DNA from: Ecytonucleospora hepatopenaei | Lineage: Eukaryota; Microsporidia; Enterocytozoonidae | NCBI GenBank assembly: GCA_026692725.1 | Contig: JAPMUG010000001.1 | Location: 496,001-560,000 of the forward strand | DNA length: 64,000 bases | Reading direction: 5' to 3' | In this document: piece by piece, positions 19,560-28,543 of the stretch | Position numbering within the stretch: the first letter of the stretch is position 1 | Layout of the letters: every line of letters begins with the position of its first letter | Made by a program: the position numbers and the translations under genes | Notes under the pieces: model-generated | The model's database searches: none | Seen by the model: only the letters and a program-made list of their open reading frames with translations | What the model was told of the DNA's origin: nothing

Positions 19560-20321
19560 TTATTTTAATTTATTAGATGGAAAATCCTCTTTGTCACTTT
19601 CAGGAAATGTTTTAAACTCTTCAACTAGTCTATTAAAGTCACTGGTTAGACTTAAAAAAGAATTAGTTTGGCTGTAATCATCTGCTTTTGTTTCTTTAAT
19701 CATTTCATATAGACATTCTATTTGTTCTTGTTGTTTTTGAAAAAGGGCATATGTTTGTCTGTTATATTCATTTGAACTTCTAAACTCAACATCATCCATT
19801 TCAGAAAGCACCTTAAACCTTCCCAGTTGGCTCGGCTCTGATAACATACACTTTTTAGAAACTTCCTCTATCAAAAACCTTCCTTTCTTATCCTTGCTGT
19901 CTTCTGATTCTAAACTACACAAATCACTGTTTTTGCTATTTTCTTCGTTTTGTAAACATTCTTGACTTATAATGTTTTCAACATCACATTTTGTATTTTC
20001 AATGTTTAAGTTGGATTTGTTTTTACTGGATTCTTCCTTTTGAAATTTAGAAAAAACCGTCCTGTATAGCTTTTTGTTTAAAATTGACTTTATTTCAGTA
20101 CAACCACCGATTTCTTCTATTTCTGACTTTATTTTGAATATTTTATAAAAGCATTCGCCAAAATTATTTTTATTTTTTTCGACCCAATTGCTAATGGTTT
20201 TAAGGTCAGTTTTAGAACTATCGTTTGTGGTATTTATATCCTCTATTTTTTCTTTTTTGTTTTTATCACTGGATGTATTTTCTTGTGCTTCCTCATTTTC
20301 ATTTAAACTTACACCACTCAT
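19560..20321 (-). CDS. Unrecognised hydrophilic protein with two GRF motifs
   Basis: A 253-residue Ser/Glu/Lys/Asn-rich protein, mostly predicted disordered, with possible coiled coil near the C-terminus (YALFQKQQEQIECLYEMIKE). Two similar short motifs, KGRFLIEEV and LGRFKVLSE, lie about 20 residues apart. They resemble RFxV/I docking motifs, but function is unknown. No domain recognised. The ATG at 20321 has a CCC 14 bases upstream (GGG at 20335-20337 on the + strand), which supports a real gene. Confidence 0.65.
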   Translation of the reverse strand: MSGVSLNENEEAQENTSSDKNKKEKIEDINTTNDSSKTDLKTISNWVEKNKNNFGECFYKIFKIKSEIEEIGGCTEIKSILNKKLYRTVFSKFQKEESSKNKSNLNIENTKCDVENIISQECLQNEENSKNSDLCSLESEDSKDKKGRFLIEEVSKKCMLSEPSQLGRFKVLSEMDDVEFRSSNEYNRQTYALFQKQQEQIECLYEMIKETKADDYSQTNSFLSLTSDFNRLVEEFKTFPESDKEDFPSNKLK

Positions 20322-20391
20322 AAATCAAAAATAAGGGTTAAATCAAATATTTTTGATAGATTTAAAATTATGTTAAAAAGATGAAAAGATT

Positions 20392-20625
20392 TTAATTAAA
20401 ATACAATGGCTTGTTTTCAAAGGTGCTAATTAGAAATATACAGGATGCAATTTTTTTCAATATTTTTTTATCTTTGGTTTTTATAATGAGAGAATCATCG
20501 ATAATTTCACATTCAAATTCTACTAAATGCCCCAAAAACTCTGTTATTTCTTTTTTTATAAATGTTAGCAAATCATCATGGGAAAAATTACAAAGTTCTT
20601 TGGATTCAAAAATTTGTTCATACAT
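20392..20625 (-). CDS. Hypothetical 77-residue protein
   Basis: A small acidic alpha/beta-looking protein (KEITEFLGHLVEFECEIIDD, then LIIKTKDKKILKKIA). Divergent from the next gene with only 18 bases between the start codons. Its regular alternation of hydrophobic and polar residues and lack of low complexity argue for a real gene. Family unknown. Confidence 0.55.
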   Translation of the reverse strand: MYEQIFESKELCNFSHDDLLTFIKKEITEFLGHLVEFECEIIDDSLIIKTKDKKILKKIASCIFLISTFENKPLYFN

Positions 20626-20643
20626 TTACAGGCCTTAAAATTT
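20626..20643. promoter_or_regulatory. Minimal bidirectional promoter spacer (18 bases)
   Basis: The entire interval between two divergent start codons reads ttacaggccttaaaattt. The central aggcct is a palindrome and could serve both directions in place of the CCC element. Confidence 0.45.
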
Positions 20644-21111
20644 ATGTTTTTTAGTAAAACAACAGAACAGATAGAACAAAGACTTTCTATATGGTATAAA
20701 CCCATAGAAGCGTGTGGTAAACAAAACGTATTTTTTAATATAAAATACATATGCTATAGTGACTCATGTGGTGTTACTTTATACGATAGAAAATTACAAA
20801 AACATATTTCCTTTACAAATCTGTTCTTTTCAAATGAAGAAACACTCTTTAAAGATAAGTTCTTAAAGAATGAAACATATAAAATTGAATGGAATTCTTA
20901 TAGAGAGAAAGAAAGTCAATTTTCTGCAGATGGATCTGAAATTATAAACTTTGTATTTTTCCAACTAGGAAAGGTGTATGATTATAAACAAAAATTTATT
21001 GGAATTGTTTTTAAGAACGGGACAGACGAAAACATGTGGTTTATTGAAAAATTGTTAAATATAAAACCATTTGCACATATTTATCATTTGGATCAAAAAG
21101 ATTTAATTTAG
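20644..21111 (+). CDS. Hypothetical 155-residue protein
   Basis: I start at the second ATG (MFFSKTTEQIEQRL); the upstream ATG at 20578 would run into the divergent neighbour. The protein looks globular, with a cysteine-containing strand (NIKYICYSDSCGVTLYD), a GSEIINFVFFQLGKVYDY segment, IGIVFKNG and a C-terminal WFIEKLLNIKPFAHIYHL. I do not recognise a family. The even composition and strand-helix alternation suggest a conserved microsporidian protein of unknown role. Confidence 0.6.
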   Translation: MFFSKTTEQIEQRLSIWYKPIEACGKQNVFFNIKYICYSDSCGVTLYDRKLQKHISFTNLFFSNEETLFKDKFLKNETYKIEWNSYREKESQFSADGSEIINFVFFQLGKVYDYKQKFIGIVFKNGTDENMWFIEKLLNIKPFAHIYHLDQKDLI

Positions 21112-21195
21112 AATTTATTGATTAACAAATACATTAATATGTTATTTATTTTAATATGGATACATTAAATATTCTAAATATATTAAACTTGTAGC

Positions 21196-22092
21196 TTATG
21201 GTTTTATAAAAAGTGTGAGTCTTCTAACCTTAATTTTATTTTTACACATTTCCACCAAATAAAATTTTTCTTCGTCATTTTCAATGTTTTTGTTTTCTTT
21301 CTCACTTACTGAAATAATTTTTGATTTTTCTTTTTTTAAACCCAATCGATATTTTTTGGCAAATTTAAGTGCGGCAACGCATGGAATTTTGTCTTTTATA
21401 ACTTCTTTTGTTTCTTCTTTATCATTAACAAATTTAACTATCCAACATCTTCTTATTGCAATGTTATAAGATCCATTTTTTTCTAAATTCTGCATCTTTG
21501 CACATAAATCATGAATGTTTCTTGATGAGTCAAATTGATCTTCACCAAATTTAAGAATTTTAGTCCATTTCTTGGGATATTTTTTGTTTAAATTTATTAA
21601 TGTTTCTGTTTCTGTTCTACTCCATGGCTTGTATTTTTGAACTTGATTGTTAAATAATGTGTATTTTACTGGACTTTTGGTTTTTTTATTTATTTTGTCT
21701 ATTGTTTTTTGTAGTGATGTGTTTTCTCTTGTTTTTAATTTCTCCGTTTCTTCTGTTTCAATGTCTTTTTTAAGATGTATACCTACTTTTTTATTAGAAC
21801 GCTTATTTTTGTTTAAATCCTGGCTTAAATTGGTTACATTTTTTAATTTATTGTTTTTCTTGTATTTTTTATCTTCATTAACTGTCTTTTTTGCTTTTTT
21901 AGAATTTGTTTTGCTGTTTCTTGTTTTATTCTGTAGAAACTCTTTGTCTATACTTGTTGTATTAAAAGATTCTATATCACTGTTTGTATTACTTTCTTTT
22001 AAACTTAATAATTCCGTTGAATCACTTTTGCATTCCTCTGGTAAAATTACTTCTTCATTCTTTTCTTCTAAAAAACCATATTTTCCAAACAT
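21196..22092 (-). CDS. Myb/SANT-domain protein, possible telomere-binding factor
   Basis: A 298-residue basic protein. Residues 155-204 form a Myb-like unit: KPWSRTETETLINLNKKYPKKWTKIL, then FDSSRNIHDLCAKMQNL. The PW...ET/EEE start, the KW/GxW second aromatic, and an RN-x-HDL-x-AKM-x-NL third helix resemble the telobox type of TRF/Taz1/Tbf1 (NRTxVDLKDKWRxL). The N-terminal 150 residues are Lys/Asn/Glu-rich and probably disordered. Could alternatively be a general SANT protein. The start is the first ATG; only a weak CCT element lies upstream. The domain class is reasonable, the telomere role is an inference. Confidence 0.55.
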   Translation of the reverse strand: MFGKYGFLEEKNEEVILPEECKSDSTELLSLKESNTNSDIESFNTTSIDKEFLQNKTRNSKTNSKKAKKTVNEDKKYKKNNKLKNVTNLSQDLNKNKRSNKKVGIHLKKDIETEETEKLKTRENTSLQKTIDKINKKTKSPVKYTLFNNQVQKYKPWSRTETETLINLNKKYPKKWTKILKFGEDQFDSSRNIHDLCAKMQNLEKNGSYNIAIRRCWIVKFVNDKEETKEVIKDKIPCVAALKFAKKYRLGLKKEKSKIISVSEKENKNIENDEEKFYLVEMCKNKIKVRRLTLFIKP

Positions 22093-22124
22093 AAAAAGGA
22101 GACGGAATGTGTTTTAAAATAATT

Positions 22125-22433
22125 TTATTGATACATTTTCCTTTTTAATTCTTCTAATTCACAAACAAGTTCACAATTTTCTTTAAATAACCTTTCTTTT
22201 TCACTGAGTACATCATACAGAGATTCCTTCATATCCAGAACTTCTTGATTTTCTTTACCTTCTAAAATTTCTATACACTTGCTGATATCATATTTAAGGT
22301 TAAGGTCTTCTGTTTTATCCTGTTCACGCACAAGAAAGGAAATTATTGTTTGTTTATTTTGCATACCCATTTCCTTCTCATCTACATTTACGTCCACTTT
22401 GGAATTGGTTTTATCAGATAACCTGTTTGTCAT
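22125..22433 (-). CDS. Small coiled-coil protein
   Basis: A 102-residue protein whose C-terminal half is a heptad-like helix (LSEKERLFKENCELVCELEELKRK). The N-terminal half is polar. I start at the ATG at 22433 (MTNRLSDK) because the coding strand reads GCCCTTATG there, placing a CCC just before it; the frame upstream opens only at a non-ATG codon. Role unknown; size and coil suggest a structural or complex-assembly subunit. Lies 32 bases from the Myb/SANT gene, same strand. Confidence 0.6.
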   Translation of the reverse strand: MTNRLSDKTNSKVDVNVDEKEMGMQNKQTIISFLVREQDKTEDLNLKYDISKCIEILEGKENQEVLDMKESLYDVLSEKERLFKENCELVCELEELKRKMYQ

Positions 22434-22435
22434 AA

Positions 22436-22438
22436 GGG
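22436..22438 (-). promoter_or_regulatory. CCC start-proximal element of the coiled-coil gene
   Basis: CCC lies two bases before the ATG at 22433 and favours that start over any upstream extension. Confidence 0.55.
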
Positions 22439-22519
22439 CTAGGTATAATTTCTTCAATTAACTTTTTTAGGAGGGAAAATAAACTTTTTGGTGTTTATGC
22501 ATTTATTTATAATAAAAAA

Positions 22520-23641
22520 TTAATACTTATTTGTTTTAACTGTAACAGAACTAGATGGAAAAAGCACATTTAATACAATTCTCAGCTTTTTAATGTTTTC
22601 TTTGGAATCAGTGTGTAATTCTAAAACATGTGTTTTCATATCAAAAACAACCAAGCCTTTATGCAGATTAGTTATGTTTATAATTGCATCAGTGATATTT
22701 ATTGAGCTAACTACCTTTTTAGTCTTATCATTAAACACATATAAAGTATATCCAAACCATTTAACATATCTCAATTTCCATAAGAATTTTGTTGAATCGC
22801 ATAAATCACCTTTTATGTTCAAAAATCCTGAAAATAGAAGATCATAAGCATATTTTCTTGCAACGAGCCATTTTGAAAGCGTTAAAAGAGAATATGGGCT
22901 AGGTGCATTTATTGTTGGTAATTCATCTTTTGAAAGATATGCTGCATAAACACTACATGTGCTTGCTGCTGGCAAATCACTTGCAAAGAAATTAAAAAAA
23001 GACTGTACTTTTGTAAACTTCTTTTTTATTTCTACCAATCTATTGTGCATGCTATTTATCATTTGTTTATCAAATTCAATGGTAGCGCACGCAATTTTCT
23101 TGTTATTTTTAGATTCTATCACAAAAATGAGTATTTTAAAATTCTTATTAACTTCTTCAAGTGGTACTTTAATATAAAAACTTGGATTCATATTTTTAGC
23201 AACAGCAAATTCTGTTGATTCCATACTAGTACCAAAATATTCTATCCTAAGCCTTATAAAAGAATCGTTTATTCTGGAAGGAAAAACTTTGTTTAAATTT
23301 TCAACCACCAAATGCATTTCACCAGGAAATTTGTTAATGAAAAATGGGCGCAAAATCTTTTCAGGCTCATTTATTTTTTCATCTTGGTCTCCTAGAGAAG
23401 GTTTAAAAATATTTTCCGTTTTATTTGTTATAGTTTCTTCTGTTGTTTTTAGTATATGCTTTTCTGTTTCATCAATTATTTGGGCTGAACTAGTTTCAAC
23501 TTCTCTTTCTATAAATTCATTTAAGTCGGTGCATTTTTCATTGGTTATGTTTGTTTGTTTACTGTTTTGGTTGAGAACATCACTAATTATATCTTCTATC
23601 TTTTCTAGTTCATGCAATGGGTCGTTTTGCTTAACATTCAT
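22520..23641 (-). CDS. Bud4/anillin-like protein with C2-like and PH domains
   Basis: A 373-residue protein. After a charged N-terminus (1-90), residues 105-230 form an all-beta segment compatible with the C2-like anillin-homology region. Residues about 270-365 form a PH domain: FSGFLNIKGD, the LWKLRYVKWFGYTLYVFNDKTKKVVSSI strands, and the closing helix ENIKKLRIVLNVLF. The GFL...WKxRYxxxxGxxLxxxN layout is that of Bud4/Mid1/anillin PH domains, which organise septins and the contractile ring at the cell cortex. No CCC directly upstream. The PH call is fair; the anillin/Bud4 relation is an inference from domain order. Confidence 0.5.
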   Translation of the reverse strand: MNVKQNDPLHELEKIEDIISDVLNQNSKQTNITNEKCTDLNEFIEREVETSSAQIIDETEKHILKTTEETITNKTENIFKPSLGDQDEKINEPEKILRPFFINKFPGEMHLVVENLNKVFPSRINDSFIRLRIEYFGTSMESTEFAVAKNMNPSFYIKVPLEEVNKNFKILIFVIESKNNKKIACATIEFDKQMINSMHNRLVEIKKKFTKVQSFFNFFASDLPAASTCSVYAAYLSKDELPTINAPSPYSLLTLSKWLVARKYAYDLLFSGFLNIKGDLCDSTKFLWKLRYVKWFGYTLYVFNDKTKKVVSSINITDAIINITNLHKGLVVFDMKTHVLELHTDSKENIKKLRIVLNVLFPSSSVTVKTNKY

Positions 23642-23741
23642 GATGAGTTTCTAAATTTTGTATTTGTTTAATTGTCGCACATTTGTTACAAAATAAAAAG
23701 AATGCGATTGTTATAGCATAAAATTTATTAACTAATTGTTG

Positions 23742-24536
23742 ATGATAAATAATTTAACAGCTCACTATTTTGTATGTAAGGAACAATATAAAAAACTATA
23801 CAGGGAATTTAAGGAATTAAAACAAGAATTTGTTATAAAAACGCAGTTTAATGGTTTTTGCTTATTTTGTGGTAAATTATGCACAGAAAAAGTATGTACA
23901 TTATGTTTAAAAAACAATTTTTTAAAATCAGAGTTAACTCTTATAAACGCAAATAATGAATTAAAATTTCAACTAGAAATATTTGAAGCTTACAATTTGA
24001 AATCTAAACATTATGAAAAATATAACTTTGAAAGTAAAGGAAGTTGTTTTGAAATATTTAACACAGAAATATTGCTTAAAAAATTTAAGCTTAACAAATA
24101 TTTTAAAACATTTTATGGGGAAAATGAAAAAACAGAGAAATTTTTTTTGGATTTTGAAAATATTTATAACATATATAATTTTAAAATATTGAATAAGAAA
24201 AAAACATACTTTTTTAAAGAAAAACAAGTATATACTTCATACAAAAGTAGAATTTCTTTATCTAAAATGAAGTTATTAAACACAGATCTTTTTGAAATTT
24301 TTAATAATCTTAAAAATAAAGTTAATATGGAAGATCAGCTTTCTTTTTACAAAAATAGAATTGATCATAAAATAAACATAATAGATGAACAAATAGAAAC
24401 AAATGACAAAAATCTAAAAAATGCCATAAAAAATGATCAGTTTGATGATGCAAAAGCTTTCAAAGAGGTAAATGATCTTTTATGGTACAACAAAAAAGAA
24501 TTAGAAAAAAGAAAGTGGGAGCTAAATTTTAAATAA
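23742..24536 (+). CDS. Hypothetical protein with a CxxC pair and C-terminal coiled coil
   Basis: A 264-residue protein (start chosen at the first ATG, MINNLTAH; the frame upstream has only TTG codons). Near residues 38-58 it has FCLFCGKLCTEKVCTLCLKN, a cysteine-rich knuckle that could bind zinc (CxxC...CxxC). The remainder is helix-forming and Lys/Asn/Phe-rich, ending in a long coiled-coil segment (about 200-264). Nothing recognised beyond that. It could be a structural or RNA-associated protein; evidence is insufficient. Confidence 0.6.
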   Translation: MINNLTAHYFVCKEQYKKLYREFKELKQEFVIKTQFNGFCLFCGKLCTEKVCTLCLKNNFLKSELTLINANNELKFQLEIFEAYNLKSKHYEKYNFESKGSCFEIFNTEILLKKFKLNKYFKTFYGENEKTEKFFLDFENIYNIYNFKILNKKKTYFFKEKQVYTSYKSRISLSKMKLLNTDLFEIFNNLKNKVNMEDQLSFYKNRIDHKINIIDEQIETNDKNLKNAIKNDQFDDAKAFKEVNDLLWYNKKELEKRKWELNFK

Positions 24537-24581
24537 ATCAATCATAAATGACATTTCAGGTTTTTTGTGAAAAATTTTACA

Positions 24582-24585
24582 CCCC
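24582..24585 (+). promoter_or_regulatory. CCCC start-proximal element
   Basis: The strand reads tttacacccctgcaATG. The CCCC lies four bases before the ATG at 24590 and argues against the in-frame ATG at 24548. Confidence 0.6.
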
Positions 24586-24589
24586 TGCA

Positions 24590-25372
24590 ATGACCAAGAC
24601 CGAAAAAAGTGCCGAACAGGAAGACTCGGAAGCGGTTACCGATTTGAGCAACATTTCTGAATCTTCTTCAGAAGAAGATGACAGCAGTACAGTCGAGTCC
24701 GAAACAATATCAACGGAAGAATCGAGCCGTGCGCCAAAAAACATGTACAGACCACGTGCTAATGTTTACAAACCAAACCCGTATTTTTTAAACCAGTCAA
24801 CATATTTTCAGCAGTCCTTGCGTGAACAGTTTTCTAACAAAAATAAAACACTATCTTTTATAGAGAAAGACTTGTTTTTACTGAACAATTATGAGCCTTC
24901 TTTGTTTAAAAATTCACAGCATGCAGTTGAAGTTTTTTCAGCATATCACATTTATAATAAAATGGTAGACGATTTAAAGTTTGAAGGAAGCACTGTTAAT
25001 ATAAATCTTTTGAATGAAATGAATTCATTTGAACAAAGATTTAATGGATTTATGGAAGGGACATTACTTAACAAATCACACAAAAAAGCTTTTTTATCTC
25101 AGTTGTTGTTGTTTCATGAACAAAGATATTTTTTAAGCAAAGTTGACCAGGACAAAAGAAGGAAATATGCATCAAAAAAGGTTAGTGACCAAACTGATAA
25201 AAAACAAAGAATTAACAAAAAAGTATACGTACCTAAAGGACCAAAGATGGTTAGAAAAAAGAGAAGCCATAAAGGGGCGTTTTTATGTGTATTTAAAATG
25301 AAACCAAGAAATATCCATCTTTTAAATTTGCACAAATATGTGTTTAAAGTAAAGAAGAATGATTATTTATAA
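24590..25372 (+). CDS. Hypothetical acidic-then-basic protein
   Basis: A 260-residue protein with a Ser/Glu-rich acidic N-terminus (about 1-45, including SESSSEEDDSS), a helical middle and a strongly basic C-terminus (DKRRKYASKK, then KMVRKKRSHKG). Acidic-to-basic polarity suggests a nuclear protein that bridges DNA/RNA and another factor. An in-frame ATG 42 bases upstream exists, but the CCCC element favours the shorter form. The base composition of the N-terminal coding part (G+C) is richer than surroundings. Family unknown. Confidence 0.6.
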   Translation: MTKTEKSAEQEDSEAVTDLSNISESSSEEDDSSTVESETISTEESSRAPKNMYRPRANVYKPNPYFLNQSTYFQQSLREQFSNKNKTLSFIEKDLFLLNNYEPSLFKNSQHAVEVFSAYHIYNKMVDDLKFEGSTVNINLLNEMNSFEQRFNGFMEGTLLNKSHKKAFLSQLLLFHEQRYFLSKVDQDKRRKYASKKVSDQTDKKQRINKKVYVPKGPKMVRKKRSHKGAFLCVFKMKPRNIHLLNLHKYVFKVKKNDYL

Positions 25373-25436
25373 AGAATTTGTCAAAGATTTAAATAAATTA
25401 TATAGAGGTTTACACATATTGTCTGTTTTAATCACA

Positions 25437-27668
25437 TTATTTATTTATAAACTTTTCTTTAAACATGTTTTCAAACAGCGTATTTTTAAAGAAAATAGCA
25501 CATTGAGAATAGTCATTATTAGCAAATGCAGCCACCAAAGCCAAATTTTTTTGTCCATTTTTATTTGCTGTTTCTGTTATGTATTTTAAATATTTTTTTG
25601 AAGAAATAGCATCTGTATAGAATAAATTGGACAAATTTCCTGATTTAAAATACGCCTCGCTTGCTTTTTCCAAATATTTTTTATCACAAGATGTTTTGTA
25701 CAATTCAACAAATTTGTTTCCGAGTTTTTCAAACTTCGCAGGAGATTTCGCAATTTCAAATGCTTCTTCGAATTTTTCCAGCTTAAGCAAAATCTCAAAC
25801 TTTTGGCTTTCATTCTGAGTGATCTTTAATGCCTCTTCTAACATACCTAGATTCTCATAAAAAGCAATAGCCTTCTGCACGCACTCTTCAGCAATCTCTT
25901 TAGAATTTCCCAACAACACACTTTTTTGAAATGTAATAAATTTTTCATCAACGTCTACGCTATTATCCTGGGAATATAAGATACCACCATGTAGTCCCAA
26001 AATACTTGTTAAAGTCGTTCTAAAACTAAAACTTAAAAACTCATTTTTATACACAAAACCATAACCAGAATCCAAGCTGGTAATAAAATACACAACATTC
26101 TCATATACCTTAAAATCGACAAACACCACATCAATTTCGAAAAAGCTTTTGTAATTATAAAAACTTGTTTTTTCATCGTTAATCAAACAAATTAAAGAAT
26201 TTCCCTCAATATCATCAACAAAAAAACAATCTTCAAAATTTTTGAATTTTTTCACAAAATCACCGTTTTTATAAAGACAAACACTGTCTTCATATGAACA
26301 TAATACATCTGTAGCACTCTCATTCTCTTTAATATCAAAAATCTTCTCACAATTTTTAACTTCAAACTCATTCGTTTTTTCAAATTTTAAATTGTAGCTT
26401 ACGATTTTTTCAGGCATTAAAATAAAAAATCCTTCCTTTCCAAAAACAATGTCTTTCCCTCCTGAAATTTCAAATTTCTTTCTTAACCCTAGAAAGCTGT
26501 AAATAACAATCCCACTATAAGAAATGGAGGCAATCAACTTGCCGGTTTCATTTAGAGTAAAGTCTATTAGATCTCTCTCGAAACTACCAACGTGTTTTTC
26601 TGATAAATCGCCAATTTTCTGGCAGTAAAGACCGTCACTTTTAAGAGTAAAAACTCTATTTCCTGCCATTTTCTTTACTATTTTTTCTGTCAAAATATGT
26701 GAAACAATTAATTCTTCATCAGTTCCTGTTAAAATGTAATTTTTATAAACACAAAAATCCCAAATTTTGAAATCTGAATGTATCGTTGCCTCTACATTTA
26801 GCATTTCATTAAAGATTTTCATTGTTCCATCATTGCTAGTCGTAGCAAAAAAACCATCCTTTACTGTTTTAACAGTGTTTATATGCCCGTTATGAACTTT
26901 AACCATATTTAGCACTGTATTTCTTCCTTTATCATAAACCGTAATAAAACCATCGTCATTTGCCGTTACAAAACATTCTTTACTGATAAATTCAAAAGAA
27001 TTCAGACCGGACAAATTGTTGAAAGTGTTAAATGAAACTGTTTTAGATGTTCTGAGACTTGCAAATGCATTTTTAATTCCTTTTGTTGTGTTAGTTTTGT
27101 AACTCTTACTTTTTTCTGGACGACAATAAAAAGTGTCCAATCTTTTAGTGTTAAAAATGTTATATTTTCTAATTTTACCGTCAAGAGATGCCGTATAAAA
27201 AATTGTCTTATCTGTATTATCAAACTTTACATCCATGACATAATGTTTTGAATCTTTATAACAATTAATTAACATAAAATCCTTTAAACCAAAAAGTTTA
27301 ACACAGTTATCATCAGAAGAAGTCAAAAAACAGTTTTCTTGCTCATTAACAGCGATTGATCTTATAAAATCATCGTGTGCCTTAAACACATTTATTACAT
27401 TCAAATTTTCAGAATCTAAAACAACAACATTTCCATCGTCTGTACCTGCAAACACCTGATAATTTTGTAAATTAAATGCAAGAGTTCTCACAGGCAATTC
27501 AGAAATTTTAACTGTTTTTTTCATCACAGGAACGCCATTATCCACCACAAATTGTTGGACTTCTCCATTGTACAAACCTGCTAGAATATATCCATAATTA
27601 ACATCTGTTTTTAAAACTTTTATTTTTGGTGTCCTTATTGTATCGTTATGGTTTGTTTGTATTTCCAT
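25437..27668 (-). CDS. SEC27: COPI coat subunit beta'-COP
   Basis: WD40-plus-solenoid subunit of the COPI coat for retrograde Golgi-to-ER transport; its propeller reads KKxx retrieval signals. The 743-residue protein begins with a propeller showing beta'-COP-specific features: LAGLYNGEVQQF, the SELPVRTLAF strand, FKAHDDFIRSIAVNEQE followed by SSDDNCVKLF, and YVMDVKFD. A second propeller and a C-terminal helical solenoid follow (AEECVQKAIAFYENLGMLEEAL, then FEEAFEIAKS). Human beta'-COP is about 906 residues, so this is modestly reduced. An ATG further upstream (27722) is in frame, but the CCC at 27674-27676 sits just before the ATG at 27668. Beta-COP lies at 51556. Confidence 0.88.
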   Translation of the reverse strand: MEIQTNHNDTIRTPKIKVLKTDVNYGYILAGLYNGEVQQFVVDNGVPVMKKTVKISELPVRTLAFNLQNYQVFAGTDDGNVVVLDSENLNVINVFKAHDDFIRSIAVNEQENCFLTSSDDNCVKLFGLKDFMLINCYKDSKHYVMDVKFDNTDKTIFYTASLDGKIRKYNIFNTKRLDTFYCRPEKSKSYKTNTTKGIKNAFASLRTSKTVSFNTFNNLSGLNSFEFISKECFVTANDDGFITVYDKGRNTVLNMVKVHNGHINTVKTVKDGFFATTSNDGTMKIFNEMLNVEATIHSDFKIWDFCVYKNYILTGTDEELIVSHILTEKIVKKMAGNRVFTLKSDGLYCQKIGDLSEKHVGSFERDLIDFTLNETGKLIASISYSGIVIYSFLGLRKKFEISGGKDIVFGKEGFFILMPEKIVSYNLKFEKTNEFEVKNCEKIFDIKENESATDVLCSYEDSVCLYKNGDFVKKFKNFEDCFFVDDIEGNSLICLINDEKTSFYNYKSFFEIDVVFVDFKVYENVVYFITSLDSGYGFVYKNEFLSFSFRTTLTSILGLHGGILYSQDNSVDVDEKFITFQKSVLLGNSKEIAEECVQKAIAFYENLGMLEEALKITQNESQKFEILLKLEKFEEAFEIAKSPAKFEKLGNKFVELYKTSCDKKYLEKASEAYFKSGNLSNLFYTDAISSKKYLKYITETANKNGQKNLALVAAFANNDYSQCAIFFKNTLFENMFKEKFINK

Positions 27669-27673
27669 TATAA

Positions 27674-27676
27674 GGG
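27674..27676 (-). promoter_or_regulatory. CCC start-proximal element, SEC27
   Basis: The coding strand reads AACCCTTATAATG. It marks the ATG at 27668 rather than the ATG 54 bases upstream. Confidence 0.6.
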
Positions 27677-27690
27677 TTAAAAATAGAAAG

Positions 27691-27975
27691 TTAAACAGTT
27701 TTATTTTGCTTGTATTCTTCATAAAAACTTTCTAAATTCTTGCAAAAGTCGATCAAGTTTTTGTCATCTTTGTTTTCCTGCATTTTATCGTAAAAATCAC
27801 GCAAAAGTCCATGCAACCTTTTTTGTTGAGCAATTATTTTATGTGCATTTTCATTTTTAAAATGTTTTTCAGATAATTCCATGTCTTTCTCCACGTCCAA
27901 TAAGAAATCAAAAAACACTTTGTAAGCTTCCAAGAATTTTTCTTGTTTATAAAAATCAAAAAAATCTGCCAACAT
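27691..27975 (-). CDS. Small helical protein, unknown
   Basis: A 94-residue, highly charged helical protein (FFDFYKQEKFLEAYKVFFDFLL, then KNLIDFCKNLESFYEEYKQ). It lies 22 bases upstream of SEC27 on the same strand, with its own CCC element (GGG at 27987-27989 on the + strand). Two or three amphipathic helices suggest a helical-bundle subunit. Not recognised. Confidence 0.6.
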   Translation of the reverse strand: MLADFFDFYKQEKFLEAYKVFFDFLLDVEKDMELSEKHFKNENAHKIIAQQKRLHGLLRDFYDKMQENKDDKNLIDFCKNLESFYEEYKQNKTV

Positions 27976-28108
27976 GTTTAAAAATAGGGTTAATGCATTT
28001 TAAATATAATTTTATTGCTTTATCAAATACAGATTTGTAATAAATATATAATAGGAATTAAATATAAATAAAAACATAATATAAAAAACAAAAAAAATCT
28101 AAATAAAT

Positions 28109-28543
28109 TTAATTCTTTTTAGGTTTAAATGTTTTTGGAACATTTCCCTTTTCTTTATGATACCTTAACAAACGATGAAGTCTTGAATTTATCAGATTAA
28201 GCCTATACTTTGCATCATTATCTTTCTTATGCACTGCCAAATGAAGTCTTATTTCACTTGCCTTGTCCATTAAAGCTGTTAAATCCTCTGGAAATGTTGG
28301 TGCTGCATTATTTTTTTTCAAAAACTCAACTAATGTCATTCCAAAAATATCTGCACAGTTTCCTACACCGTATGAATCTCTTAGTGATTTACCAATATAC
28401 GATGGTGCAATTCCTCTCTTTGCAGATGACAAAACAAACTGCTCAATCTCGCCTACTTTGTGGTTTAAAAAGGTAGGCGCAACAGTTGAAAATGGTTTCA
28501 TAGCCAAAGACTTTCCTTTACCCGATGAATGCATTCTACCCAT
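28109..28543 (-). CDS. RPS13: 40S ribosomal protein uS15 (RPS13)
   Basis: Small-subunit protein binding the central domain of 18S rRNA. The 144-residue protein begins MGRMHSSGKGKS as in eukaryotic S13, contains GIAPSYIGKSLRDSYGV, and ends with the LNLINSRLHRLLRYHKEKG helix of the S15 fold. Length is close to the family's 151. No intron is apparent. The start has a CCC 11 bases upstream (GGG at 28555-28557 on the + strand). Confidence 0.97.
   Translation of the reverse strand: MGRMHSSGKGKSLAMKPFSTVAPTFLNHKVGEIEQFVLSSAKRGIAPSYIGKSLRDSYGVGNCADIFGMTLVEFLKKNNAAPTFPEDLTALMDKASEIRLHLAVHKKDNDAKYRLNLINSRLHRLLRYHKEKGNVPKTFKPKKN

Noticed and set aside
20578..20643. Longer N-terminus of the 20644 gene from the ATG at 20578
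   Set aside because: It would overlap the divergent gene in its first 16 codons and adds sequence that is merely the shadow of that gene.
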